Position numbers and translations under genes: made by a program. A DNA stretch of 64,000 nucleotides from Branchiostoma lanceolatum (Eukaryota > Chordata > Leptocardii > Amphioxiformes > Branchiostomatidae). The DNA is taken from contig NC_089732.1 of the NCBI RefSeq assembly GCF_035083965.1, positions 8,371,383 through 8,435,382 on the forward strand, given 5' to 3'. Shown here piece after piece: positions 37,386 to 48,511 of the stretch. Under the pieces are notes generated by a model. It was given only the letters and a program-made list of their open reading frames with translations, was not told the origin of the DNA and searched no databases. Numbering within the stretch: the stretch's first letter is position 1; every line of letters begins with the position of its first letter.

Positions 37386-39083
37386 ATGCAGACAGACGCC
37401 AACGTTTTCTTGTACGACGCAACTGCCATTGCTGCCATTGAAGACGGGAACAACACGGCTCAAGACGTGCCCGCCACCCCCACCTCCTTCGAGGAGCTTG
37501 TTGCAATGCTGGACATCCCTGGGTTTACCACAACTACCGAGGATGACCACACACAGTGCGCTACGTTGGACCCTGGTACCAAGTGGCCTATTTAACACCG
37601 GTGAGTGTTTCTTAATTGTGGAGTAATTTGCAAGCACTTAATCATTATGTGTTACTGTAATATAGAAGGATAGAACAATATTCTACTTACGCTGTGGGTA
37701 GTTACTGGCACATCTCTTGGACGCGGGAAAACTCAGGGAAGTCGATCAGGAAAACATTACGTGGTTTACAAGGGTTGGGTGGGGAAATAAATACGCTGTG
37801 ATGACCATTGTTGTTGGTATGTACATGTATTACTCATGATTGCGCAACGTGTCATCATAGTGTCATCACCACTACAGGCTTTGCTTGCTACATTTATACA
37901 TTACTTTTGTCTACGTTACCATAGTGTTGCATCATGTACACAGTTTTGATTTGATTCTCCATGGGCGACTCAGTAGTTTTGAATCATTCATGGTTTCAAA
38001 CTGAAAGGTGTTTCAATCAGGTTAGCTTTGATTGCGCAATCACATGCAATACCCTGACAAGAATCGTCCAAACAAATAGCCCCGCCCACAACCGCTAGGC
38101 ATGCTAACCCAATTTTGGACACTTGCTGTCATAGTGTTGGGCTTTGTCCATGCTAGAAATAATGACTATTTCTACAGATTGCATCACATTGTGCAATTCA
38201 TATAGACAGAAGTTGTAGCTGTGGGGGATCAGTTCAAAGTATTCCCCTCTTGGTTCCACATGTGTAAACAGTTAGAATTCCACAGGTGTGGTTTATCTGC
38301 AAAAAAATTCTTACATTTACCAACATTTGTTTTTATCCTGTTTTCAGACAAGCTCGTCGGCACCTCTTCCCTGTCTGACGGCACCAAGTGTGTCGAGGAC
38401 ATCACGGAACTGACTGACTGCAATGGTGACTTGAGCGAGTTTCTGAGTGGTGATCTTGCTGGGCAGATGTTGGACATGGAGGATTTTCTGGAGTTCAGTG
38501 ACCTGTCCCAGTTTATGGGGATGGTGAGTTTTCTTCAACTTTCATTTGCTTTTCAAACCTTTTGTTGATTATACTTATTATTGATGATTATAAAAATATA
38601 AAGTTTAATTGTTTGCTTTGGTTGTTTCCTTTTCTAGAAACAAGTGCAAAGTTTAAATACTTGGACTTTGTTTCACTTTAGGTTGGCGCAGAGGGAGAGG
38701 AAGCAACTGATGTAACAGCCAATGCTGGTGTAGCACGCATGCTGTTCCCTGTTGCTGACGACCCTCCCACCGAAGCCGCCATCCCCCAGGCTTCCACTTC
38801 TGATGAGCCTCCAATGAAGATGGCCCGCCTCTCGGCCTCCGAGAGTATCCCATCATCCCCCAGTCCTTCCCCTGCTGACCCACCAATCGACAGGCGGCGC
38901 AAGAACAACGTTGCAGCCCAAGTCTCCCGCCGCAAGCGTAAGGAACGCGAGGCGAACATGGAGCAGAAGGCGGTTGAGCTGGAAGCTGCGAACGCCAAGC
39001 TTCGCGAGAAGGTGGCACAGCTGGAGCAGGCGACGACGGAGATGAAGCAGCGGCTCATCCAATCACTGGCCTTCGGAAAGTAA
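37386..39083 (+). CDS. bZIP transcription factor, subfamily unresolved (XBP1/C-EBP/ATF-like)
   Basis: Coding exons are 37386-37575 (exon itself from 37260), 38348-38523 and 38682-39083, giving 255 aa. The C-terminal bZIP has the basic region RRRKNNVAAQVSRRKRKERE at about residues 193-212, with the N-x-x-A-A-x-x-x-R DNA-contact pattern. It is followed by a leucine zipper with heptad leucines in AVELEAANAKLREKVAQLEQ and a C-terminal MKQRLIQSLAF. Acidic segments TSFEELVAMLDIPGF and GDLSEFLSGDLAG, MLDMEDFLEFSDLSQF resemble activation domains. A serine/proline-rich linker lies between. It should act in the nucleus as a dimer. The VAAQ core recalls XBP1 and the KNNVAA start recalls PAR/C-EBP types, but neither fits fully, so no symbol is given. 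The frame stays open from 37260, but the first ATG is 37386. The donor at 37575 is weak; a strong one lies 25 nt later. Confidence 0.85.
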
Positions 39084-40086
39084 AGCCGCGGCAGCTATTC
39101 TACGGGTGACCCTGACCATGGTGAAATAGACAGTTGAACTTGAACTGCGGACTCCAGTGGTAAAACTAGTGACATAGTGTTACTGATGACGAGTTTCGGT
39201 TCACTTTCAGCTAAGTCTTTGCCATGGATTAGTCACTCTTTTATGTTTCCATGTTGATCCTTGTAGACATGTTTTGTGTTTAATAATTTAAGAGACGTAC
39301 AAAACGCTAGTGATTCAATGTAACCCAGTAGATGTACATGTAGACAGTGGCCGCTCTGAGGGCAGGAGGGTGGAAATGGTCTTGGAAAATGTTTCCACAA
39401 GATAGAGATATGTGTGTTTTTAAGATAATAGGAAAGTTCTGTCTTGTCTCTAACCCTCCTGTACTGGAAACGACCTAAGATATACATAGCGCCCACTTCT
39501 TTAAATGTTCGCAATGCCACTACTTCTGCTCTACATTGGTTAAGAGAGCAGAAGGTGGCTAAGTGGGCATATGTTTGTAGTCCTGTAAATTGTTGCTTGT
39601 GGAGGTAGAAGTAGACCAACAAATGTACCTCACTGAAAAAATCAGCCAAAAATATGACTATAGACCAGTATAGCATATTAGTATTTTGCTATGCCTGAGT
39701 ACCTGACATTTGTTAAAAAGGGTGCTAGGCAAAAGACAAAAAACAAGGTAGTATAGATGATCATCTATTGTTGGATGTTAAGCAACAAAAAAACTTGACA
39801 AAAAGAAAATGAAAAAAAAAATCAAAATGAAAAAAGAAATGATGTACAATTGTGAAGGACTGAAATTTACTCAGGCCAGCTACTTGAATGTGACTGAATA
39901 TCTAGAATCGGTTTAGAAATGGTTCGAATATTTAATGAAGAAGGGTATGATTTAATATACACTTCAGAAGTCTGGTGTTAACCACATATCTAACCCTTTC
40001 TTAGGTATTGTTGGAGAGATTATCCATCAGTGAAGGAATTTTGTTGGAGATTTTCATATTGAAATGATATGATGTGTGATGTTTTG

Positions 40087-40217
40087 AGGGCTGTGCCATA
40101 ACTGGGGGTGGTCAAAATTTTTTCTTCAGAATGAAAGGGTGTACTGTGTAGCAATTTTAATACAAGAGGGATTAAGACAATTTTCTTGACCACCCCCATC
40201 ATAATTGGCATAGCCCT
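40087..40217. mobile_element. MITE-like inverted repeat in the bZIP 3' UTR
   Basis: AGGGCTGTGCCATAACTGGG with GGTGGTCAA (from 40087) and the reverse complement of TTGACCACCCCCAT plus TTGGCATAGCCCT (to 40217) match over about 30 bp with few changes. The ends lie 131 bp apart. It sits between the bZIP stop and the poly(A) signal, so the transcript would carry a stable hairpin. The rest of 39084-40554 is AT-rich 3' UTR-like sequence. Confidence 0.65.
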
Positions 40218-40554
40218 TAACTTGTATTTGTATGTAACAGCAGGACATATGTAATGGCAGTATGACATCTTTCAGATCTTCTAATCAGACCGCTGGCTGG
40301 CTCACGAAATTGAAAGTTGATCTGTTAGACTTACAAAGAGCTACTGAGTGTGCAATGTAGTAAAAGCCTTTGTAATGATAGAGAGTGTACAAAAAATGTA
40401 GTCAGAACACTTGTCTGTACTTCAGTTGAAAAAAAAGCACTATAGAATCATGGCAGTATCTTGATGTTTTAAATCATTTACCCTATAGTGCATTTTCTGC
40501 TGTTACAGGTGGGAGTAAATTTGTACATGCTTTTGTAAGGAAGGATCAGATGTA

Positions 40555-40560
40555 AATAAA
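40555..40560 (+). terminator. Poly(A) signal of the bZIP gene
   Basis: AATAAA lies about 1.47 kb after the bZIP stop codon, immediately before an opposite-strand signal. Confidence 0.65.
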
Positions 40561-40596
40561 AAGACACTGGTGATCTAATGATCTTGTTTGTTACTT

Positions 40597-40602
40597 TTTA
40601 TT
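40597..40602 (-). terminator. Possible poly(A) signal of DMAP1
   Basis: TTTATT on the plus strand reads AATAAA on the minus strand, about 590 bp after the DMAP1 stop codon. It lies 36 bp from the convergent bZIP signal. Confidence 0.5.
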
Positions 40603-41191
40603 GTTACTCTTAAGTTGTACAATGAAGGCTGACCTTTATACTTGCAAAAGAGAGGACATACACAGTATATTCCCCTAGGGTTGAAATTACAGAAATGAGG
40701 GAGGGGGGCAGGGAAGAAGCAAATATCCACACCTACCAGATATGTCAGGGTGTATGAAACAAAATCCCTGTATTTACAAAACGTCTTGAGGGAGAATAAG
40801 GCAGTTCTACCTTGGGAACTTAATACTTCTAGTAAGCCCAAAGTGTAATCAGCAAATATACTCAAACATACAAATTGCTGTTCCCAATGCGGCAAGGAGG
40901 TAAAGTTTAAGATACCATATCCCACCAATTTACTGGTATGACGTTTTGATGCAACATGAGAAATGTTGCATCAAAAACTTTCACCTAAAACTTTCAACCA
41001 TGCACTGACTTTTTTTTAAGGTTACTAGAAATCATGATCTACATGTAGTTTCTCCCTTTTATGACTGGATTATTATGTACATGTATGTAGCCTTTTCCTA
41101 ATGTTTTACAATCAAATCTAAACCAATCCGTTAATCTTATATCATATCATTATAACCAAGATTACACTGCACAGAATAACGCACTCCACAT

Positions 41192-44100
41192 CTACAACTT
41201 CTTTGTCTTCTTGATGGCACTGCCTGGGTCGGCCGCGCTAACCCTGCGTTTTCTCTGCTGTAGAGAGAGGCAAGAACAGAACTTAGGCCACACCGATTTA
41301 GCCCTGGCATGCTTTACAGACCAGCTTTCCAAAAGAATAGGGAAACGGTAGTTTACGAAACTGAGGTTGTTTTCTCATCCAAAGCAATGAAGTTGAAAGA
41401 GCATTAGCTTTTGTATGTCTTTACAGTGTCTCCAGAATCAAATAAATGTGGCCTTATGCCTGAGTTTAGAAGCCTCTAAACCTACAGAAAGCACTCACCC
41501 CATAATCTTTATAAATAGACAAACAGCACTGCTGTACTACAAACCCAGAAGAGGTAAAAAAAATCAGACTGCCAAACAGGTATAGAATTGGTTGACAGTA
41601 GCAGCAAGCAGGCAACTTTGACAAAGGTCCACCAAGGCTACACACAGCACCGCAGTCAGTGCATACTTACTGGGGTGGAGGGACCAGTCGACACAACATC
41701 TATGATGTCAGAGGCCTGGAAAGGACAGAAATAGATGATGTTAGAAGAGCTGCTAGAGAAGAACCCAACATGAGACATGGAACTTGTTGCCTTTGTACTG
41801 TGTTAATAACATAACAAGTGAACATGAATGCAACAGACAGTCATTTTGATCTGAACTTAATTGTTTTAACAATTTCTTACATCAAAAACTATAAAACATT
41901 AGTTTTTGATGTAAGAAATGTCCTTTGCCAAAAGGGCAATGACGATTGGATGAGATCAGAAAAAAGCCTGTACTTTATGAATATGAAGATTAAAAAGTTG
42001 TACCTTTTTCCGCGAAGGTGATTCCTCACTCTCCGCAGGGGCGGCTCCTGAAGTGCTCGGGCCGGCCGTTGTGGGAAGGACGGTCAGCGGCATCTTTCCC
42101 GGGGCGAGGGCTTCGAACCGATGTCGCAGGGTCTGCAGCTCAAACTCACAGTTGGCATACGCTAACTTCAGGTCGTACAGGAACACCATGTCACTCCTAC
42201 AAACATACAAACAAGCAAGCAAATTATTTCTCATTCATTTTACCTTGAGGAACAGAAAACAGTGGAATTGAGTAAAAGAAAGCTGTAAAATCTCATGAAG
42301 CCTCCAACGTACCTGAGTTCGTTGAACTCCCGACATATCTCTTCTGTAGGCATGGGATATAAGTCTGTGACAAAAGAAATTCAATGGTCAGATATCAATC
42401 ACAAGCCGGCTTACTTACTTACTAGTGTCAACCACATTATGAATTCAGACTAGTGTTAGCTGAGGGTTGCTTTCTGAGCTATGGTTCAAAACATCAGTTC
42501 AATCTCTAAGAATATGATGCTAAAGTAAAATAATGCATCTGACAAACAAATAGTTTCTTAGACTTAATCTTGACATGATAACACCAACAGTAGCATCACA
42601 AACTCAGACAAAGAGACAGAAAAAGCTTACACAATGTACTTACCTATTCCTAACTCCTCCAGAAGTTGTTCTATGGCCTTAACCTTCTTCTGTCCCACTG
42701 AGGATGGAAGCTTCATCTACAAGAGATGAGAGAGTAACATGTAAAACAGCTTCAATCTTATAGTACAAAACCAGTCAGTGAAACAAGGATGAAATGGACC
42801 TGAGAACTTGGGAAGGACTATGTTATAATGTATGAGGATGCAAACTTACTCTCTGGCTTCTGAGGGACACCCCAGCCTGCTTGAAGTCAGGGAACTTGAT
42901 ACCAGTTGGGATATCGACAGAGCCCTGGAAGAAGAAAATGTTCAAGAAATGTAAATGGGATTAGAATTACATTTGCAAGCAATTAGTTTTGCCACACAGC
43001 ATTAGGATGAGTATTTTCCAAGCATACAAACAGTGTATTATGAAATCGTTCACCATTTGATGGTGTAATTTTATTCCCTTTGTATCAATCTTCAGAATCA
43101 TCTCAGATTCTCAATACTTAGATATTTTCATACAAATAGCACAAGATGACAAGTCTCTAGTCTACCCACCGAAGATTCTCTCTTCTCTTTAGTGAGAAGT
43201 TTTTTCTTGGTGGATTTTCTCTCGGATCTGCGTGCATCGGAGCTGTCTGCTGCTGTGATGAGTTTCTGCAGGTCTTGAGTCTTCTTCTCTCTCTCCTTCT
43301 TTCTCATCTCAATCTTCTTCAGCTCTTGATTAAGATACTCTTCTTCCTTCACCTGTTCAGGTGTTCTGTTGAAATAAGAAATGATACAATGTAAATGTTG
43401 AAATTTTTACGGTGAATTAATGTTTGAAGTTTTTGCTTAAATCCATTGCAGAACATGCTTGTTTTGTCTGTCTGCCTGCAGCTGCCTACCACATTGTTTC
43501 AATCGCAAATTTAAAACCACCACGAACACTCCATTTTCTCCCTACCCCAAAGTAACAAATACACCATGCACACTACCTGTTAAAGAGACGATCCAGCTGT
43601 TCTTTGCGACGTCTCTCATGGTCAGCGTCGAACACGTAAACTTTGGGCTCCTGGCCTGGTGGGGCTCGTATCTGAAAAGGCAGTGTTGTGTTATTCAGGT
43701 AAATAAGGAGCTTTGGTCTCTACAGACAACACAGGTAGATTTGGTGACTACTATAGCAATGTAGTATTGAGTGCAGGTCTGTCTCCAGGACCCATCCCTC
43801 TGTCCTGGGACAAAAATGTCACCACATGTGTCCAAAAAATCTGTCTTACCCTTGAGTTTGAAATAATAGTAGCGCTACAATCACACAATGGAACAACTTT
43901 TTACGTTAGTTTTAAGTTTGCGGTAAAGAGTTCACAGTGAAGTTGGAAACATAAAACCACTGTAAACATTTCTGCATTTACAGTAATTTGTTTGAGAGAA
44001 TACTGAAGAACGGAAAATGTACCTACCTTGGTGAGTTTACTACAGATGTTGTAGTACGAAAGAATAGTGAAGAACAGAAAATGTGAGTACCTTGGTGAGT

Positions 44101-47100
44101 TTGCTGCAGATGTTGTAGTAACAAATAATACCGAAGAACAGAAAATATGACTACTGTACCTTGGTGAGCTTGCTGCAGATGTTGTAGTATCTCTCCTTCA
44201 GGTCCTCGATGCTGCGCTTCTTGAACTGATCATGGTCATATCTGTCGTGGATGACAAACCAGCGAAGGTCAAACTTCCGACACAGTCCGAAGAGATGGTC
44301 AGTTTCTGGCCGCGTCCACCCTTCCTCATGCAGATGGAGCTGGTATTCCTGTTCTGAGTAGATCGGCACCTGTACTGACTGTAACAGGGAATATGATTCA
44401 TAAGAATATAATATAACACATTCATTTTCAAAACTATACATTAACACATAACAGGTCTACAAGTTACAACATAGTCTTATGATGTAATATGTTCACATCT
44501 TTCAGAATTTATCTTAATACTGAATGTTAGTACACAATGTATTTACAATTGAATACAAGACTACAACTAGACTGGCCGTCATTTGCTTTAAGAGCAAATT
44601 CAGGATGTTTCGCCCATATTCCTCATGCAAGAAGTGGGCTGTCCCAAAATAACTCCTGGGCAAATCCAAGTTTCTGCATAATTTATGCAAATGAGGTCCT
44701 CATGACCAGAAGTTATGTCCAGGTGCTTTCACCTTTCCTACGTGTACCTACATGTTCAAGATGACATCCGCAGCTTTTACAGTAAGGGGAATACAACATG
44801 ATGCAAAAATTATGCAAGTGAGGTCCTCATTAGCATAATTTTTGGCCAGGTGCATTCACCTTTCCTAATGGTACCTACATCTTAAGGATGACATCCGCAG
44901 CTGTCACGGTAAGGGAAATACAAGTTAATGCAAGAATTATGCAAATGAGGTCCTCATTAGCATAATTCATGGGCAGGTGTGATCACCTTTCCTAACGGTA
45001 CGTACATGTCAAATCTGACATCTGCAGCTTTTCCGGTAAGGGAATTACAAGTTTAAGCATAAATCATGCAAATGAGGTCCTCATTAGCATAATTTATGGC
45101 CAGGTGTGTTCGCCTGTCCTAAAGGTACCTACATCTCAAAGATGACATCCGCAGCTTTTACGGTAAGGGACATACAATTTCATGCATCGATTATGCAAAT
45201 TGGGTCCTCATTAGCATAATTTATGGCCTGGTGTGTTCGCCTTTCCTAAAGGTACCTACATCTGAAAGATGACATCCGCAGCATTTACGGTAAGGGACAT
45301 ACAACTTTATGCATACATTATGCGAATTAGGTCCTCATTAGCATAAGTAATTGTCAGGTGTAGTCACCTTTCCTATAGGTACCTACATCTCAAATATAAC
45401 ATCCGTACCATGTAACATAAGGTACATATAACTTTCTGTAATACCATTACCCTGACATCTGCTTGGTTTTAAGTCCCAGATCAGGGGACGTGTAGGAGGG
45501 CTTATGTTACAGTATGACCTAGTTCTTGCTGGCCCCGACAGAAAATAACCAAAAATTGCATCCAAAATGTGCAAAATAAATCATTTTGAAGTAGTGTATG
45601 CCAAAAAAAATAATGGGGTCCTTTGGGTAAATATCCAATGCACAACTAAACCAAATTTCAGGTCCTCAGGTTTCAACACCACGGCACTGGAGGCCATCAT
45701 GTGCGACTTTTGTCTGAAAATGACCAAAAAACCTCCATAAAATCATTTTAAAAACTTATATCAAAAAAATTTTAAAAGGGTCTGGGGGTATACACGTACT
45801 CTACCTGCATACCAAATTTCAGCTAATTTGGTCGACGGACGACCGAGAAGAAGCGATTTGAAGATTTGACAGGAGAAGAAGAAGGAGAAGGAGAAGAAGG
45901 AGAAGAAGAAGAAGAAACCTTACAAAAACAATATGTTTCGTTGGCGAAACATAATGAAGCCTACTACCGCCTACCACAAGCTTTATAACAAAGACACACA
46001 TGAATGACTGCTTAACCTGACCAATCAGAGACCAAGAATTGCACAGCCTATTCCATTTGCAGCAAAAAGTTTGAACCTGACCTTGTTAAATCTGGCAAAA
46101 GGATAATCCTTCCCCTCGTCTGCCACTCGTCTCCAGTGGTTGAAGATGGCGCCATCCTTACGGGCAGGGTTGGTGAAGGGCATAAACTTCCATGGACGGA
46201 CCTTTTTTCACATACACGAAAAGAGGCAAGAATGATGATAACAGTAAGACACTGTGTGCTAGCAAAGGAAAGCTATTAAGATAATATACTTTTAAGTTCA
46301 GGGCTGTCTCTAGCTTTGAATTTTTTTCTATCCCACTCATTGTTTTGGAGCCCATGTGGTCAGTTTTTGCTCTAAAATCTGTCAATTTATAAAAAAAAAA
46401 ATTAATTTCAAACTTTAAATAATTCCTTTTCAATTTCATGTCATGAAGTCAAGAGAAGTTTTTTGACAGACTGGATGATTTTTTTCCCTGTCACAACAAG
46501 CAAATTCCATTTTAGGACAGATAGATAGATCTTAGAGATAGCCCTGTATAACAATAAGTTACATATGAAGTCTTTCCAAACTAACAAATAGAGTAGGCGA
46601 GGTTTAAAAGTAATACTTAATCAAGTTAAATGGTTGATGATTAGATACCAAAAGTAAACACAAGCTATCAGCACTAAAAAATATCTAGTTACCTAGCAGA
46701 GGTATAAAGAGTATAAAAGGAGGTCTACCTTGCTGCGGCCCAACTTGGCCTTCAGGGTGCGGTAGCCTTGGTTGGAGGCACTCGGAATGATGGGAGGGGC
46801 GTCCCTGAAATAGGTGGAACTGAGCGGGAGGGGGGCTAAGTCAATGGGAGCCCTCACGTCACAACATCTATTACAGTTTATTCATAAAGTGAAATGAAGG
46901 AATCTGACATAAAAGAAAGACACAAGGGTGAACATGGGGATTAAGTTAGACATACTTTTTAATCCTTTTTTGTGGGTGGGTTAAACATCAGATGATCTAC
47001 AAATAAGCAATGGCCTAGAAACATTCATTGCAGATAATTCCCTTTCAACCTTCGACCTGCTGAGTGCCATGTTGTTTGTTTGTTTATTTGAACCTTTGTT

Positions 47101-47857
47101 TCTTCATGTTCATTCACTCCATACAATGTGACAATACAAGTTCTGTGCTAAAAAGGTAACTCAGCAGAATCAAAGGTTAAGATAAATATGTATGAGTGAA
47201 ATGTTTCGTGTGGTAGCACTGGAAGCTTTGCTTACTTGTTGTCTGAGAACAACAGGGCATAGACCTCCCTGTGCATCCCCTCTGGTCTTTTGAATGTCGG
47301 CGTGTCTGACAGTTTCTTCACCTTTTTCTGAAGATTGAATATAAACATGTGACTGTAGAATCAGGTAAAAACCTGTATACTGTAAATGCAGAAATGATCG
47401 CGGTGGTTTTATGTTCACGGTTTTCGCGACAACCGTTTCACCGCGAACTTAAAACTACCGCAAACATTTTTGTCCAATACTGTAGCAGTATGTGACTATA
47501 GCCCTACCGCAAACTTAAAACCAACGCGAACACTCCATTTTCGCCTTAGTGTGAAATAAAAACAATGTGAATTTGAATGCATTTACAGTATCTTATAAGA
47601 TCGCTACTAAAATTCTGGCAAATTCTTCTCTAATCATTTGGCTGTAGATGGCTACGCAACCAACACTTACACAGCCATTACAAATACACATGCAAACCGA
47701 TAACTACTTCTGGTTTACTCTTACTTTTAACAGAAGTACATGTACGTAGTATACTTACAGTTTTCATGATGCTTTCCCGTGGTGTGCTCCCCTCCCCCTC
47801 CTGGCCCGATGGACCACTAAGCTCAAGGATGTCACGTACATCACTTGTCGTTGCCAT
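41192..47857 (-). CDS. DMAP1: DNA methyltransferase 1-associated protein 1 (13 exons)
   Basis: Exons in transcript order are 47857-47759, 47327-47236, 46804-46729, 46201-46082, 44378-44160, 43671-43577, 43365-43170, 42924-42850, 42716-42644, 42364-42313, 42196-42004, 41715-41671 and 41257-41192. All phases agree and the product is 466 aa, against 467 in human. DMAP1 is a nuclear scaffold subunit of the TIP60/NuA4 acetyltransferase and SRCAP remodelling complexes and binds DNMT1. Visible signatures are SDVRDILELSGP, FKRPEGMHREVYALLFSDNK, RPWKFMPFTNPARKDGA, HWRRVADEGKDYPFARFNK, VPIYSEQEYQLHLHEEGWTR, then the SANT-like ETDHLFGLCRKFDLRWFVIH-DRYD and KKRSIEDLKERYYNICSKL, a basic coiled coil QELKKIEMRKKEREKK, and SDIIDVV near the end. 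The start follows the family: ATG, then ATTSDVRDIL. Oddities: partial triplication of the exon 5 end, and several repeats in introns 1 and 4. Confidence 0.97.
43905..43985 (-). mobile_element. Fragment of the TACTGTAAATGC MITE family in DMAP1 intron 5
   Basis: The stretch ends ACATTTCTGCATTTACAGTA and includes GTTTGCGGTAAAG and CATAAAACCACTG, the reverse-oriented end of the element seen complete at 47378 and 51639. A more diverged relative may lie at 43386-43560 (intron 6 side), with AAACCACCACGAACACTCCA. Confidence 0.6.
44001..44200 (-). repeat. Three tandem copies of the 3' end of DMAP1 exon 5 with its donor
   Basis: Units of 64-69 bp begin near 44001, 44067 and 44131. Each contains, on the minus strand, the 30-nt exon end coding for YYNICSKLTK followed by GTA (GTAGGT, GTACTC and GTACAG). 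The last unit is the true exon end (44160); the other two lie in the intron. They differ from it only at three third-codon positions. There is no AG acceptor directly in front of the extra copies. Confidence 0.88.
44640..45425. repeat. 127-bp tandem repeat, six copies, in DMAP1 intron 4
   Basis: GTCCTCAT recurs at 44696, 44823, 44950, 45077, 45204 and 45331, exactly 127 bp apart. Each unit has ATGCAAATGAGGTCCTCATT, AGCATAATTTATGGCCAGGT, CACCTTTCCTAAAGGTACCT and GATGACATCCGCAGCTTTTA in order, with scattered changes. The unit holds an octamer-like ATGCAAAT and a GAGGTCCTC palindrome. Confidence 0.93.
45600..45956 (+). mobile_element. Probable transposon 3' part with (GAA)n tract, DMAP1 intron 4
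   Basis: The 127-bp array is followed by ACCAAATTTCAGGTCCTCAG, ACCAAATTTCAGCTAATTTG, GGTCGACGGACGACCGAGAA, a GAA-rich tract (45871-45915) and TATGTTTCGTTGGCGAAACA. Array plus tail look like one repeated-head insertion that ends at about 45956. No coding frame is kept and the class is unknown. Confidence 0.5.
47378..47590. mobile_element. MITE, 213 bp, in DMAP1 intron 1
   Basis: It starts TACTGTAAATGCAGAAATG and ends TGCATTTACAGTA. The inside alternates CGCGGTGGTTTTATG and GTTTTCGCG with ACCGCGAACTTAAAAC and CGCAAACTTAAAACC, a repeated inverted pattern. The same family appears in MCCC2 intron 4 and DMAP1 intron 5, so it is dispersed in this genome. Confidence 0.8.
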
Positions 47858-48511
47858 GACTACAGCAGGCTGGAAAGAAGTATGTACGAGAAACATCTAT
47901 GAGTCGACATGAGAAGAGCTAAGAAAACAGCCATCACACAAAGTTATTGTTTTTAATTTTATGCATGGTAAGTGAAATTTGGCAACAAAGAAAGTTTTTG
48001 GCAATCAAATTCTCAGCTCCGAGAAATTGCTGTCACACAAGAAAACCTTCAAATATTACATGCATCCTTTGGGCTTTCATATCAAATTCCCAAAACATAT
48101 CATGAACGTGTATTTTTGGCTGTTTCTAAAAAATCCCGCCTTTGCTTTGTTAGGTGCGTGCTAAACACTGCCCCCCTCCCCACAAACACAGTTTGCTAGA
48201 ACTCATTTTACCACGTTAAGAACTAATCTACCGAATAACAATCACCACAGAATACATCTTGAATGTTTGTAGTATCTAAAGGTCCTCTACTCACCTACAA
48301 CAATCCCCCCAAAACGTGCAAATATTTAAGTTTTCTCAGCTACTTTTTAGGACATAATTTTTTCTACGGAAAAATTGCAGTGCATTGTGGGAAGATATGT
48401 CAAAGGTTATACCATTCACCTTTGACCCTAATGACACTTGCTACCTACTTTCTGCTTTCTTCTGTATTTCAAGCAGAATTTTGGACATTTCGATCATAAT
48501 TGACCTCAATT
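47858..48511. promoter_or_regulatory. Bidirectional promoter interval between DMAP1 and MCCC2, with a ZNF143-like site
   Basis: The start codons are 654 bp apart and divergent. On the minus strand 48377-48395 reads CTTCCCACAATGCACTGCA, which fits the Staf/ZNF143-THAP11 consensus (TTCCCA-n-ATGC), a site common in housekeeping bidirectional promoters. Site function is inferred. Confidence 0.6.

Noticed and set aside
38653-39062. Several long minus-strand frames over the bZIP exon
   Set aside because: They arise from GC-rich, stop-poor codons of the plus-strand bZIP exon; no recognisable domain.
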